Assembly: GCA_964017185.1 (NCBI GenBank)
Contig: OZ024879.1
Coordinates: forward strand, 22,881,456-22,945,455
Direction of reading: 5' to 3'
Source: Rugalucina vietnamica
Taxonomy: Eukaryota > Mollusca > Bivalvia > Lucinida > Lucinidae
DNA length: 64,000 nucleotides
In this document: piece by piece, positions 21,396 to 32,290 of the stretch
How the letters are laid out: each line of letters begins with the position of its first letter
Position numbering within the stretch: the first letter of the stretch is position 1
The notes under the pieces: generated by a model
The model's database searches: none
What the model was told of the DNA's origin: nothing
What the model saw: only the letters and a program-made list of their open reading frames with translations
Position numbers and translations under genes: made by a program

Positions 21396-22762
21396 AGTAC
21401 ATGGGTGATGTTTTTTTTTGAATAAATATAAAAGAATTAAAACTAAGTTCTTACAAGTATGTAACTTACGGATGTTACGTATTTGTTTAGATGGCTTATA
21501 ATCCACATTTAATGTTTTGTTTGCATTATTATTTATAATAACCTTTGTCACCCGTGTTGCTTTTTACACCATCTACGATTACCCGATCTTTGAACAGAAG
21601 AATGGATGCGAAACTCATTTAATATTTAAGGGCTTCATTAGAGATCGCACCTTGAGCATTGTCCTTTCCGACAAAGAATGAAATTACCACACTTCCAGTG
21701 AACATGTGGATAATTAGTATCCAGGGAAACATGTCCGTGAAACATGTACAAAAACTGGGGTTTGCAGGGGTCACATATACCTGTTTTTCTTATTTTTGAT
21801 CAAAAACTGATTTTGTGGGTACTCGTTAGAACCGCCTCGGCGAGACGACTCTCAGGTGTACCCACATTCAATGTTTAGAGCAAAATTATTAAAAATGTCA
21901 AAACTTTTCCGATGAAATTTTCAATTATTGTTTTCGAAAAAAAATCTCTATATATTGCATGTGCAAGTTTTCGTAATGAATGACATTTGATCGAATGTAT
22001 TTAATTCTGTACAGTTGCAATGATTTAATAGGCGGTTTGCTTTTATTACATGCATGTCAGGATATACACGAGCCATCAAAATGACAGGCATATACCGGCC
22101 GCAACCTTTTCTTTGCGAAGCGAACACACTATCTTTAAGACCACTGCGACCAGTCTTATTAAATGTTCGTACCTAAGTCGTCCGCCAGCTTTACTTGGTA
22201 AGCTGTTTACGTACTAACCATAATTACATATTAAGATTATGGCTCAATATAAATCACAAATAATTTGACAACTCGTACATATATATTGGCACGTATTATA
22301 TCGAAACTACATGTAGTAGGAAAGCATTTGCATGAAAAGTTATTCTCCATAAACAAAGCCGTTTAAATCATGAACTTATGGGATCGCTTAAACTGATGCC
22401 CTTTCGCCCTCATCCATGCATGGTATCAACATACAAAAATAGTCAACAAAAATAGTCAACAAAAACAACAAAAATCGCTCTTGACTAATGTGGCATAGTT
22501 GTAGAGTGGGGGAGACAGAATCACCAGGAGGTGTGTTTCAGCATACACGTGTACTTGTGTCGTATTCACTTATAAACACGAAGGAAAACTGATTGGAAAA
22601 CTGTCTGCCGTAAAGTGAAATATAAAAATCAAGCAAACAGAAAATTCCGACCGTGGAGCGAACACTGACATATGGTTTCTTCCCAACTGACGGCTTTGTA
22701 CATCACCTAAACATGAATGTACATGTCCATGTGTTTTTATTGACGAACATGCATCATTAAAA
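21396..22762. other. No gene; one TACTCGTTAGAACC-family repeat
   Basis: 21735-21925 matches the family at 12.5 kb ('gtgggtactcgttagaaccg', 'gagcaaaattattaaaaatg'). The rest is AT-rich with no supported exon. Confidence 0.45.
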
Positions 22763-22992
22763 ATGAGCCGTCTCGTGAGAAAACCAACAATGTGGTTTCC
22801 GAACAGGTCTAACACAAACCAGACTGTACACTGTACAAGCACAGACGTTGGCTAGATGCTGGAAATTTCGGATTTAGAAAGTAGATTGTACTATCCGTAT
22901 GGCGAAAACAAAGGCGCAGATACTGAGAAGCTGATCTGCGCCTTTGGTTTCGCATATGCAGATTTTTTGTTTTCTCATGAGGCGGCTCAAAT
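22763..22992. mobile_element. Fold-back MITE (family A), best-preserved copy
   Basis: Left end TGAGCCGTCTCGTGAGAAAA and right end TTTTCTCATGAGGCGGCTCA form terminal inverted repeats of ~20 bp. Inside are 'tccgaacaggtctaacac', 'ggcgaaaacaaaggcgcag' and 'ctgatctgcgcctttgg'. ~230 bp, non-coding. Confidence 0.75.
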
Positions 22993-24084
22993 CATTCTTG
23001 AGTAATAAGTTTTTTGTTTCCATTTTTGTTTTATTCCACGAATTAGAAAGTTATATAACATCATAGACACAAATGGCAGAAGCGCTTTCGGAAGAAGAGG
23101 TTTCAACCACTTCTAAAGATTTCTTAAGGATTCGATACTGTCAAGTTGCATATATACATGTACTTTGAAACGAATAGTGTTTTGGTCGTTAAGAGCAGAG
23201 ATTGACAATTATTTTGACAGTTTGACCTTAAACATACATTTACATGTATGTTATTTCTCGTGCAGAATTGCGGTTTGTGTGGAACATTGTAAATGTACAT
23301 GTATATTCAGTCGAGAACATTCTAACTGTCTTAATTTTTTATTTCGCTCCTTCTATAAATCGCAATGATATTATTAGACAAGAAAAATGCAGTTTGTGCA
23401 ATAAACACATTTCTATAGAACACACTTGGATAGAAGTCACATAAAGCGGTGAAAACGTACCGACATTACCGTGGCTGTGGAGTAGCAATATTGCACAGTA
23501 ATTTTTTCTATTGATACACATACATAGTTTATGTAGACAGTCCCGGTATTTTTTTTAAACCGACACCAAAATATAAGGTCATGCATTTGTCTTCGTGTAA
23601 AATGAGTGTACCCGTTCCTGCTTTCTACACAAACATTCAGTTTAAGCGAAAATTAGCTTTCAAAATCGCAATATTATCGTTTTTGTTTGTTTCGTTTCGG
23701 ATATTTAACCATGCAATTTCTACATGAAGTCGGAATTTCAAACGCATCAATTGTTTCTTTGGTTTGTTGTAATCTAACATGATCGACTGGTTTTCTTATG
23801 ATATGATAGAAGCCTGCTTCCACTACAAGGATCCCTACATTCTTTGTCCGGCGCTCAAGCATTATGAAAAATTACCCATGCGATATACAGAGAGCGTCAC
23901 CCTCGTTAAATATTGTATGAATAAATAAATAAATAGATAAATAAATAAATAAATAAGAAAGAGATTTTTCAGCTGTAAAATTTGATAAATTTCATAGAAG
24001 GAAATAAATGGTAGTTTTAATACTTATGCTTTAAACATTAATTGTCGGTACACTGGTTCATCCCTGTTATACTACAATTACCTG
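22993..24084. other. No firm gene
   Basis: A short frame from ATG 23073 (MAEALSEEEVSTTSKDFLR) looks like a possible protein start but has no usable donor and was not called. A (AAAT)n tract lies at 23922-23955. Confidence 0.35.
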
Positions 24085-24245
24085 AGCCGCGACGTCAGAA
24101 AACCTGTCTGCGGGGTTCCCGACCAGTTCTGACACAAACCAGACTATACAGACGCTGAAGATGGATAGAAACCTTAAATTTCAGATTAAAAAAGAAGGGG
24201 AACAGCACTATCCGAATAGCGGAAACAAAGGCGCTGAGAACTTCT
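24085..24245. mobile_element. Fold-back MITE fragment (family A)
   Basis: 'gagccgcgacgtcagaaaacc' in part, 'ccgaccagttctgacac', 'aaaccagactatacag', 'gaaacaaaggcgctgag'. The right end is missing. Confidence 0.55.
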
Positions 24246-24311
24246 TTCTGTTTAGAATATTTAAAAGGATTATGAAAAACTAACATTAAGGTAAAATCGA
24301 TTTTTATAATC

Positions 24312-24548
24312 GTGCACAATATTTCTCCGAGAAACTCCGCGAACAGGTATATCTGGACTTACCTGTTTTCACTGGTAAATATCTGCGGTCGCGGTGAAAT
24401 TTCGCGGTGTTTCTCCGAGAAATCGGAATGCATGAAACGCGAAATATTTTAAAGAAAAGAGAAATCTACCGTTCTTTCTCCGAGAAAAAAAGCTTAGTGT
24501 CCTCCGAGAAACGCGAAATATGTTGTTTTATCTTTACCGGGACTGTAC
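24312..24548. repeat. Palindrome-rich repeat (family G), second copy
   Basis: Repeated 'tttctccgagaaa' palindromes with 'gaaatttcgcggtgtttc', ending 'gaaacgcgaaatatgttg', 'ttttatctttacc'. Inverted relative to 21160-21395. Confidence 0.7.
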
Positions 24549-24636
24549 ATGTTGTACAGGTAACCCTAAAACTTAATCTACACAGTTTACTGTATGAAAA
24601 ATCTGTATTTAATTTTTCACTTTTTTTTTCTTTCAG

Positions 24637-24703
24637 GTGGAGAGGCATGCTATCAAGTTCTACTGCGTGTATCTTCAAGTTGTTTGTTGTAGATTCTGCA
24701 ATG
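24637..24703 (+). CDS. RecQ-like DNA helicase, exon 2 (motif II altered)
   Basis: Acceptor ttttttttctttcag; donor ATG|GTAAGC. In phase with the exon ending at 20701 (AG|G = Arg) it reads RWRGMLSSSTACIFKLFVVD then SAM. RecQ proteins at this point have a WR-x-M-L segment followed by hydrophobic residues and the DEAH/DExH box that coordinates Mg-ATP. Here Asp is kept but E-A-H is replaced by S-A-M, which should abolish ATP hydrolysis. Together with the frameshift in exon 1 this points to decay. Downstream exons were not located; the following intron is crowded with MITEs. Confidence 0.65.
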
Positions 24704-24727
24704 GTAAGCATAATCAATATACTTCAT

Positions 24728-24898
24728 GAGCCGCCTTGTGGGAAAACCAACGGTGTGGTTTTCGCTTTATGGATAGTACTATCCCTCGACTTTCTATTTT
24801 AAAGTCCTTGTCTCTAGCTATCTTTTGGCTGCACAGCCAGTTTTGTGTTGAACCTGATTGGAAGCCCTGAAGACTGTTTTCTCGCATCACGGCTCATA
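24728..24898. mobile_element. Fold-back MITE fragment (family A)
   Basis: 'tgagccgccttgtgggaaaacc' in part, 'ctgcacagccagttttgtg', 'ctcgcatcacggctcat'. Core missing. Confidence 0.55.
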
Positions 24899-25599
24899 TT
24901 ATATAATACAAGCACTGTTAGCAGTAAATAACCTTAAAATTTAATTAATTAATTATAATAACTTGAAAATTATGTATATAAGGCAATATTTTTTTTATTT
25001 CTTGGTTTACGGATCTGCCGACGTTAGTTTTTGTCATTTCAGAAAAAAAATATTTTGTGTTTTTTTTTTTTTTTATCTGCGGATGCAAAATGGCACAAAA
25101 TTGAAAAAAAAAAAACCCAACAAAAAACAAACATACATGAAAACAAAAGTAGGAAAACCTGATCTGACACAAGTTCTGCAATGCAAACTTTGACTTCTTC
25201 AATAGGGTTTGTCCTTTTTTTCCCTCCGACTTGACATTTTGTCAATTTATTTAAAAAAAATGTTACCTTTTTTTTCGAACTCCGACCTAGATTTTTTTGA
25301 AAAATAATCTGTAAACCAAGTAATTAAAAAAAGCCTAATATTTGATTCGTGTTTGTTGGATTTTTTACTCAATGTATGGAACAGCTTCTAAAGGTCATGA
25401 TTCTTGACCTCACAGTGTAGCCTTTAACTAAGCAGCTAACCAGTTCTAAATGCACATCCTTTGATAATTAACAAATGTCCTGCTTCAATTACATGTGCAA
25501 TTGTAGGCCAAAGAGTGTGATTGTAAAAAGTATTGCATGTCACACTCACATGCAGTGACACACTGCCTTTATTGAATTCTAACCATAGGGTTCAATACC
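24899..25599. other. Low-complexity A/T-rich stretch
   Basis: Long T and A runs (25050-25120) and no supported exon. Confidence 0.5.
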
Positions 25600-25792
25600 C
25601 AAGGGAGCTGCAAGAGGTCAGAATCTAGGACACAAAGAGTCAAGGAAGCTTGAAATTTTGTATTAGGAAGTAGAGGGGTTGTACTATCACTGTAGCGAAA
25701 ACATAGGCGCTGATCAGCTTCGCGGTTACCGCGAAGCTGATCTGCACCTTTGTGCAAAATGTTGGTTTTCCCATGAGGTGGCTCATTTGTTA
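25600..25792. mobile_element. Fold-back MITE (family A) with perfect palindromic core
   Basis: The core at ~25707-25743 is a near-perfect palindrome, GATCAGCTTCGCGGTT joined to AACCGCGAAGCTGATC over a shared centre. The right end is 'ggttttcccatgaggtggctca'. Left end diverged. Confidence 0.65.
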
Positions 25793-26384
25793 TTCTTTCC
25801 ACAAACACATGATAAGATTCTTATAATCTCATCTTCCTGTATCAAATTCTGTGTTGTATGTGAGCAAATCACTGAAATGACATAGTTTACCAAGTTCAAC
25901 AGACCAACCTGTATGTTGCATAAGTCTAGACTTGAGACATCATAAAATTAGAAAACAACCATGATAGTGTTTTATTCATGTCCCAAACAAGTATCCAGTT
26001 TCGTGCAGCTATGCTTTTATTTTAATCATTGGCTACAATCGCTCACCTGAATATGATTGAATATGTTTATTCTTTCATGTGAAAATTCTCCCAGTAAAAC
26101 TCATCTTAAGGATTGCCTGTCAGATTGAAACATAAGAGCTGTCGCAGGAAAGCGTAGCTCGCCTGAATCGTGCTTCGTCTCTTCAAACTATTAGAATCCT
26201 AGAAAATTAATGTTAATGGAAAAAACAAATGCACCGATCAATAGTTTTGAACATTGCAAAAAGCCAGTTTTCTCATGACACAGCTTGTATAATGGATACG
26301 CTTAATCTAACATTTGCCTATACTTGAAACTTAAAGGAGCAAATACAGCACACTTAAGTAAGCTAAAACTGCCCTCTTATCACA
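25793..26384. other. No gene recognised
   Basis: AT-rich, no splice-bounded open frames seen. Confidence 0.4.
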
Positions 26385-26385
26385 T

Positions 26386-26632
26386 GAGCCGCGACATGAG
26401 AAAACCAGACCTTTGCAAATGCGAAAACAAAGATGCAGATCAGCTGCACAGTAAGTGCACAGCTGATCAGCATCTAGGTTTTCGCCACACAGAATCACAG
26501 ATAGTACAATCCCTCTTCCTAAAATGAAATTTGAAGCAATTAGCAATATACTGTCGTTGAACAGCCTGGTTTATGTCAGACCTGGTCGGAAACCCTGAAG
26601 ACCGGTTTGCTGGAGTCATGGTTCAAAATTAT
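26386..26632. mobile_element. Fold-back MITE (family A)
   Basis: Left end 'gagccgcgacatgagaaaacc' (in part), core 'gatcagctgcacagtaag' / 'tgcacagctgatcagc', right markers 'cctggtttatgtcagacctg' and 'gtcggaaaccctga'. Confidence 0.65.
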
Positions 26633-26695
26633 TGCACAAGTCCACTGTTGCACGGTTTTACCAGTTGCATCATTATGAAAACATATTTCATTTTG

Positions 26696-26880
26696 AGGAG
26701 CGCAGTGGCTTAGTGGTAGGGCGTCGAACTCCGAATCTAGAGCCTAGATGTCCTGGGTTCGATTCCCACGAGCACCATTTAGTATTTCCTTGAGCAAGAC
26801 CATAAGCTCACAAAAGTACTGGTTAACTACCCAGGAAGTAATGGCTCCGTCCCAACATGACTGAAAAATTGCATAAAGCT
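26696..26880 (+). mobile_element. tRNA-derived SINE
   Basis: The head (26696-26778) has 'GCAGTGGCTTAGTGGTAGGG' as A box and 'GTCCTGGGTTCGATTCCCA' as B box. It is followed by the common SINE body word 'ttccttgagcaagacc' and 'cgtcccaacatgac'. The cloverleaf is imperfect, so it is not a working tRNA. Confidence 0.65.
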
Positions 26881-27062
26881 ACAACAAACCAAATCAAAAA
26901 TTTCATTTTTTTTCTCAGGACAATTGTGTGCATCTGCTCTTATGAAACGATTCATTCATGCTCAATACCAGGCGACAGGACACCATACACAATACTACTC
27001 AACTGTCAGAGAAAGGATTTAATTCTTTATAAAAGTAAAAATGACTTTAAGCGCAATATCAC

Positions 27063-27652
27063 CTGGTGAGAAAACCAATGATGTGGTTTCCGACCAGGTC
27101 CATCACAAACCAGGCTGCACAGCTACAGAAGCACGGGGTACAAAGTAGGATAGTTTTAGTGGACAATTTTTTTCATTTTTTCGAAATTAATTTTTTTTGC
27201 TTTGTTTTTGCAGTGAGTGACTTAGTGCATGATGTGGAGGCTATTCACGGCCTATGTTAATTGCTAACAACATCTGAAAACCTCTGCTGAAATATGAGTG
27301 ATGCCCGTGAAACTGCATTTTGGCAGTTTCACAGGTATCACTCATATTTCAGAAATTGTTAGCACCTAAGAAAGGTAAAAATTAATATAGTCTTCACATC
27401 GTGCACTAGGTCACTTATATCAACAACAAAGCAAACATTTTAAATTTCGAAAATACGAAAAAATTGTCCACTAAAACTGTCCTACGTTGTACCCCGTGAG
27501 AAGATGGCTAGGAGCTTGAAATTTCATATTTAGGAAGTTGAGGAAATGTTTTATCCATGAAGTGAAAACAAAGGCGCTGACCGCGAAGCTGATCTGCGCC
27601 TTTATTTTCGCATATGCAAATTGTTGGTTTTCCCATGAGGCGGCTCAAAGGT
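27063..27652. mobile_element. Fold-back MITE (family A) split by a nested MITE
   Basis: Left part 27063-27131 ('ggtgagaaaaccaatgatg', 'ccgaccaggtccatcac', 'ccaggctgcacagctac'). Right part 27504-27652 ('atggctaggagcttgaaatt', 'gaaaacaaaggcgctgacc', 'cccatgaggcggctca'). Joining the two flanks recreates the family order. Confidence 0.75.
27132..27498. mobile_element. 367-bp palindromic MITE with 5-bp target duplication
   Basis: Ends CACGGGGTACAAAGTAGGA and, as reverse complement, CACGGGGTACAACGTAGGA. The inverted homology extends through 'agttttagtggacaatttttt' to a central hairpin (CTGAAATATGAGTGAT / ATCACTCATATTTCAG), so the element is one long imperfect hairpin. AGAAG flanks both sides (27127-27131 and 27499-27503). 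The host sequence is a family A MITE. Confidence 0.85.
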
Positions 27653-27814
27653 TATTAATCCTTTAAACCACGATTTATGTAGCTGAACATGCTGATTTGA
27701 TTCTTTGTCTTACAAGGTCTTAAAATAACTATACTCTTGACCGGTGAGTTAGATTTTATGTATTTGATAAAAGTCTTATTTTCTGTCTACAAAAACGCAT
27801 ATTTGAGCCATGTC

Positions 27815-28016
27815 TGAAAAAAAAAAAAAACATTTTGCATATGCGAAAACAGAGGTGCAGATCAGTTACGCAATAACCTCGAAGCTGATCTGCGCCTTTG
27901 TTTTTGCTACTACTTAAATCCAAACTTTCAAGCATGAAGCTACTTTCATTGACCAGCATGGTTTGTGTCAGACCTAGTAGGAAAACACAATGCTGTTTTC
28001 TCATGAAGTGGCTCAT
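27815..28016. mobile_element. Fold-back MITE (family A)
   Basis: 'catatgcgaaaacagagg', core 'gatcagttacgcaataacc' / 'gaagctgatctgcgcc', 'ggtttgtgtcagacctag', 'ttctcatgaagtggctca'. Confidence 0.6.
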
Positions 28017-28049
28017 TTGTTTACTTGATTCGTATTTCATCAAATCTGA

Positions 28050-28595
28050 CTATTTCATAAGCAATGCAGCAATCTTGCGCTGTTCATTAATCCAAGTATG
28101 CAGATCAGTAGCAGAAATGCATTTCAATGGGTCAACAAAAGTTGAGAAACTTGTCCACTTTAAGTCTTTCACTAATCCCTGGCTTCTCAAGCACTTAACC
28201 ATCCGCTTGATGTCTGCAGACTTATCTACTGGTGGTCTACTCCTCCTTGCTTTCACTGTTTTGGTTGACTTCATCAACTTGGTTTGGACAAGTCCAAAGA
28301 TGAACTGCATTAGGTTGAGGCGGTTGGATCTCCCATACAACAGAACAGCCATGGCTGTGAGCAAGTAAATGGAATTCTTGCTCTTTTCTAGCATAACATT
28401 ATTTAAAATTTTAAACAGAATGGGAACCTTCTGTTTTAATTTTTCTGAGATAACTGTCCAGCAGAAATCTATTAAGTCACTGTTTGCAGATACGTTTAGT
28501 AAGTCACTCCTATTTCGAACCAGTTCTTCTACCTCCCTCACTATTTCTTTTGTGACTGCCTTAATCATTTCTTGTTTATAATTTCTAGTTAGGTG
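28050..28595 (-). CDS. Conserved C-terminal exon of a molluscan CxxC-type gene family
   Basis: 172+ residues from about NYKQEMIKAVTKEIVREVEE to ...RKIAALLMK and a stop at 28050. Features: an acidic amphipathic N-terminal helix, FCWTVISEKLKQKVPILFKI, a hydrophobic segment NSIYLLTAMAVLLYGRSN, NLMQFIFGLVQTKL, and a basic linker KARRSRPP. I recognise this arrangement from large bivalve and cnidarian families whose N-terminus has a CxxC...CxxC module; such an N-terminus lies upstream on the same strand (30447-31340). The function of the family is not known to me. An acceptor 'ccctaactag'-like site near 28592 would join it in phase 2, so an intermediate exon may be missing. Coding frame intact. Confidence 0.6.
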   Translation of the reverse strand, partial: HLTRNYKQEMIKAVTKEIVREVEELVRNRSDLLNVSANSDLIDFCWTVISEKLKQKVPILFKILNNVMLEKSKNSIYLLTAMAVLLYGRSNRLNLMQFIFGLVQTKLMKSTKTVKARRSRPPVDKSADIKRMVKCLRSQGLVKDLKWTSFSTFVDPLKCISATDLHTWINEQRKIAALLMK

Positions 28596-30446
28596 TTACT
28601 TTTATTGTGTATACATTTTATGATGTTTATCATCTGTAATAATTCTTGACCTCTCTTGACCTTTGTACTTGATAGTTGTCTGAAAAACAGTAAAAGTGGC
28701 ACATTTTTATATCTTTCTTATTATTGCTCTAAAACAGAGATTACAGGTTAGAACAGCAGTTTTAATGTATGCCCATATTCCTGCATCACCGCAAGTTTGT
28801 TGTACTGTGTAGAAAAGTGGTTTTTTAGGGATATAGAGCTGAGAAGGACAAATACATCGTGAATCACTACAGAAACTAAGGGCGAGGCTTGGCGCTAGTA
28901 AAATGGATTAAATCTCCATCCCCATTGATTTTGTATTAGTGACTTTTCCAAGGCGGTATTTCTGTTGTGCTTCTGTTTTATGTTTTGGTGTAATTTTTTG
29001 CTGTTTTACGCATCTTCATTTGCCTCTTCATATGTTTAATTAAGATAACTGAATGGCTACCTTTTGGAAAATAGCTGCTAACTCGGCTAACCCTATGCTC
29101 TCTCTGTGTTTGTAACTTACTACATCTATTTGTAGTGTTGGTTTTTCACAAATGGGTTGCAGAGTGAGACTTCGGTCCTGATTGCGCCAGTTCCGAATCA
29201 TTGCTTACTGTTACCTTTTTGTTGCATGGCTATGTTATCATGATGTACGGGTATGAGAATTATGTACTGGAGGTATTCTGTGGTCATGAGACACATACCA
29301 AAAAGTCATGTAAATACTCAAGAATACAAATTTATATCAACATAGTACATAAACATACCTGTCAGTCTGTAACCTTATGCAACAGTCATTTATAATCATG
29401 CCCCTCACCCCTGTGAAGGGGTGGAGGATATAGAATACATGTGATATAGTCTCAGTCACAAAAAGGGATATTTTTTTAGTTTCAGCGCGGGACATTGGTT
29501 CTAAAATCTGGATGTACATGTATATAATTTTCTAATGGGTGTGAACGCTGTACATAGTCAATGACGGTGCCTGGTTGGTCAGTTGGTTTTGCAAATTTGA
29601 CTGTTTTATTGAGAAGTGATTGAATATATGAACCAAAAGTGCAGTTCATGTGTACATGCATTTTTTGTTATGAATTTTATACAAATGGATTTCTACTTAC
29701 ATCCAAACATTCATTGTGCTGAATTGATTTGATTTTGTCGAGCCATGCATCTTCTGTCATCTCCAATATTGAATGCATACATGTACAATTATTCCAACAA
29801 GATCCATCTTCCTGTCACTTGCTTTAATTTCATGATTTTAATTTGGTTTTGGTAAATTATTCAATCTATCATATCAATATAAATCTGTTTGCAAAAGCAA
29901 CAAAATTATGCCAATATTGTGTAATGACACACTCCAAAAATAGCCTCTAGATGTTTTAATAATAAACAAGTTTGAGCTTTTTAAAAAGCTAATCACTAGC
30001 CCAAAGGTCTGTGACAGAAACTGATGGCTAATCACGAAGAAAGACACTAACAGCACACAGATTCTATCATGTCTATCTGAAATGCAACTTCCGCGAGGTA
30101 GAAAGGCAAATTTTAGATATTTACTATAAATGTATTATTGTATTTGAATTTACAGAAGTAAGCGTTAACATTGTGTGAAACACCTTGTTCTGGGAAAAAA
30201 TTCTCCGATGTACAGATTATGTACAGATTTATTTAAACAAAATTTTGCAATCATTTACTTTATACAATGTTTATTTTTAATTATGCATATTTCTATGCAT
30301 TTTTCAAACCTCAAGATTACATAGCAAGGAGCTATATACTACATAAAAACTGGTTTAAGCAGAGCCTGACTGCCAGCAGGTGTTGGTCCCCACCATTCCC
30401 CAGGCCCAGGGCTGAGGGGCATGGTTACAAATGACCAGTGCATTAC
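28596..30446. other. Probable intron, no repeat recognised
   Basis: Separates the two recovered parts of the minus-strand gene. AT-rich; a short low-GC frame at 29201 looks random. Confidence 0.4.
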
Positions 30447-31340
30447 CTTAACATCAAATTCCTGAGAGCAGTTTTTTATTTGCGTCCCCACACTGACTGG
30501 CGGAACAGACATCTCCACATTGACTGACGGAACAGCCGTCCCAACGCTAACCGGCGGAACAGCCGTCACCACACTGACTGGCGGAACAGACACCCCTACA
30601 CTGACCGGCAGAACAGATCTCCCCATACTGACTGGCGGAACAGCTGTCCCCACACTAACCGGCGGAACAGACCTCCCCACATTGACTGACGGAATAGACT
30701 TTGCCAAAGATGAGTTGGATGTTCTGTAAATGGATAACTTTGGTGGGATATTAAAGAGAGTTTTTTTTTTGCTTCTTGAGGTCACTGATGGCGTCTGTGG
30801 GGTCCTTTGCCTTTTTAGGCCATGCTTAGGGGTATTCTTAGGGGTCACTGATGGCGTCTGTGGGGTCCTTTGCCTTTTTAAGCCATGCTTAGGGGTATTC
30901 TTAGGGGTATGTTTAGGAGTTCTACAAAGCATAGATGAAGGGACAGAGGATCCTGGCATCCGCTGCAGCTCCCCGAAGATAATTTGAACACTTTCTTCAC
31001 ATTTTTATTTGCTTTTCAGCAATGTCGCTTTTTAGATTTACTATTCTGTTAAGTTTATTTGCACAAATATAGCACGCTTTGCCTTGACACTCGATTCCTA
31101 ACGATTTTAGAACCTCTTTATATGTTTCAACGCTATTTTTTGTCGACAGAGTTCTGTAATGTTTTCCGTGAATGATAGAAAAACAAATTTTACACGCATC
31201 CGCCAAAACTTCGCTGAAGCCAAAGCGCTTCGAATAAGGTTGATTTTTTTTCGCACGGAATCTGGGTAAATCATGCGGGATACACTTGCTTTTTTTCGCT
31301 GGCGTTCTCCAGATTTCTCCCGTAAGTCATAGCGAACGAT
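30447..31340 (-). CDS. CxxC...CxxC N-terminal domain plus repeats, same family gene
   Basis: The minus frame opens after a TGA near 31330 (LTGEIWRTPAKKSKCIPHD...), reaches ADACKICFSIIHGKHYRTLS ... CQGKACYICANKLNRIVN, then EKQIK. After a one-base slip in an A5 run near 31004 it continues CEESVQIIFGELQRMPGSSV, a Pro/Thr/Lys-rich region, and ends at AAG|GTAATG (30447). The two CxxC pairs ~34 residues apart plausibly bind one zinc. The disordered part holds two copies of a 21-residue unit (TPKHGLKRQRTPQTPSV...) and at least seven of a 9-residue unit (VSVGTAVPP type). A competing frame from ATG 31370 overlaps the start, so the true 5' end is unsure. Likely nuclear by its basic repeats; function unknown. 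Confidence 0.5.
30490..30712. repeat. 27-bp coding minisatellite
   Basis: About eight units of 'ctgactggcggaacagccgtccccaca' type, each one 9-residue repeat (V-x-V-G/E-x-x-V-P-P) of the minus-strand gene. Units differ mainly at the 4th-6th residues. Confidence 0.8.
30778..30905. repeat. Two-copy 63-bp coding repeat
   Basis: Both copies contain 'gtcactgatggcgtctgtgg' and 'ggtcctttgcctttttaggc', differing by a base or so; they encode the 21-residue unit described for the minus-strand gene. Near-identity suggests a recent duplication. Confidence 0.85.
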
Positions 31341-31539
31341 TTTAGAGGTAAAACCAAAAACTACCTCCATATTAGAGAGTCATTTTTATAACGGGTATTT
31401 TGATTGGATAATAAGGTATTTCCCCATGTCAATGAATATTCATGAAAACGACGTTTCGCTGACGAATTGTCCCAGGGGTGATGAAGTTTGACGTAATGGA
31501 TCGCACCTGCGTAACCGAGGATGCATTTGGGACTACAGC

Positions 31540-32290
31540 CCATCAAATGATGACCCCAGGATGGCGATGACCTATTTTACGGCAAGGTCAATTTCGGAAA
31601 CATAGGTTTTTACATGGGAAAAAAGTGAAAACTATGATTTTTAAAAAAAAAAAAAAAACTGGAGCAGCCTGAGACCTAAAAAATGGCAGATTGAGACAAC
31701 TGATGGAGTAGATTAAGGTATGCAATTAATTTAGGTCAAGGTCATCTCTTGACCTTGGCCCGTCTGTCTGCCATACACACTTTTCAAAGATCATCTACCC
31801 TGAAACCGCTGGGCCAATGAAAGCCAAATGATGTGGAGCCACCATGGGTAGGTGGGACTTCAGTTTTTTCGTGAAATCAGGGTTACATGACCAAGATGGC
31901 CGCCACGCCCATATATGGTAAAAACCACTAAAAATCTTCTCCAGAACTGGCAGGCCGACTTTCACTAAACTAAGAATGTAGCATTTTGGACTCCAGCTCA
32001 TTGTAGTTTGATCAAATGAAGACCCGAGGATGACCCTGACCTATTTTCTACGGCAAGGTCAATTTTGGAAATATAGGCTTTTACATGATAAAAAGTGAAA
32101 ACTATGGATTTTTTGAAAACTATTGCAGCCCGAGACCTGAAAAGTGGTAAATGCAGACATTTAAAGGAGTAGATGGAGGTATGTGATAAATTTAGGTCAA
32201 GGTCATCTCTTTACCTTGGCCGGTCTGTCTTCCATACACACTTTTCAAAGATCTTCTTCCCTAAAACGGATTGACCAATGAAAGTTAAAC
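31540..32290 (+). repeat. Dispersed repeat (family B), ~1.7 modules
   Basis: Two successive modules with 'gacctattttacggcaagg', 'ggaaacataggtttttac', 'gtcatctcttgaccttgg' and 'accaagatggccgccacgcc'. The second module drops the core. Confidence 0.7.

Noticed and set aside
23073..23170. Possible start MAEALSEEEVSTTSKDFLR
   Set aside because: No usable donor and no continuation; too short to support.
31107..31370. Minus-strand frame from ATG 31370 as the true start of the CxxC gene
   Set aside because: It overlaps the CxxC frame out of phase and lacks the second Cys pair; kept only as an alternative 5' end.
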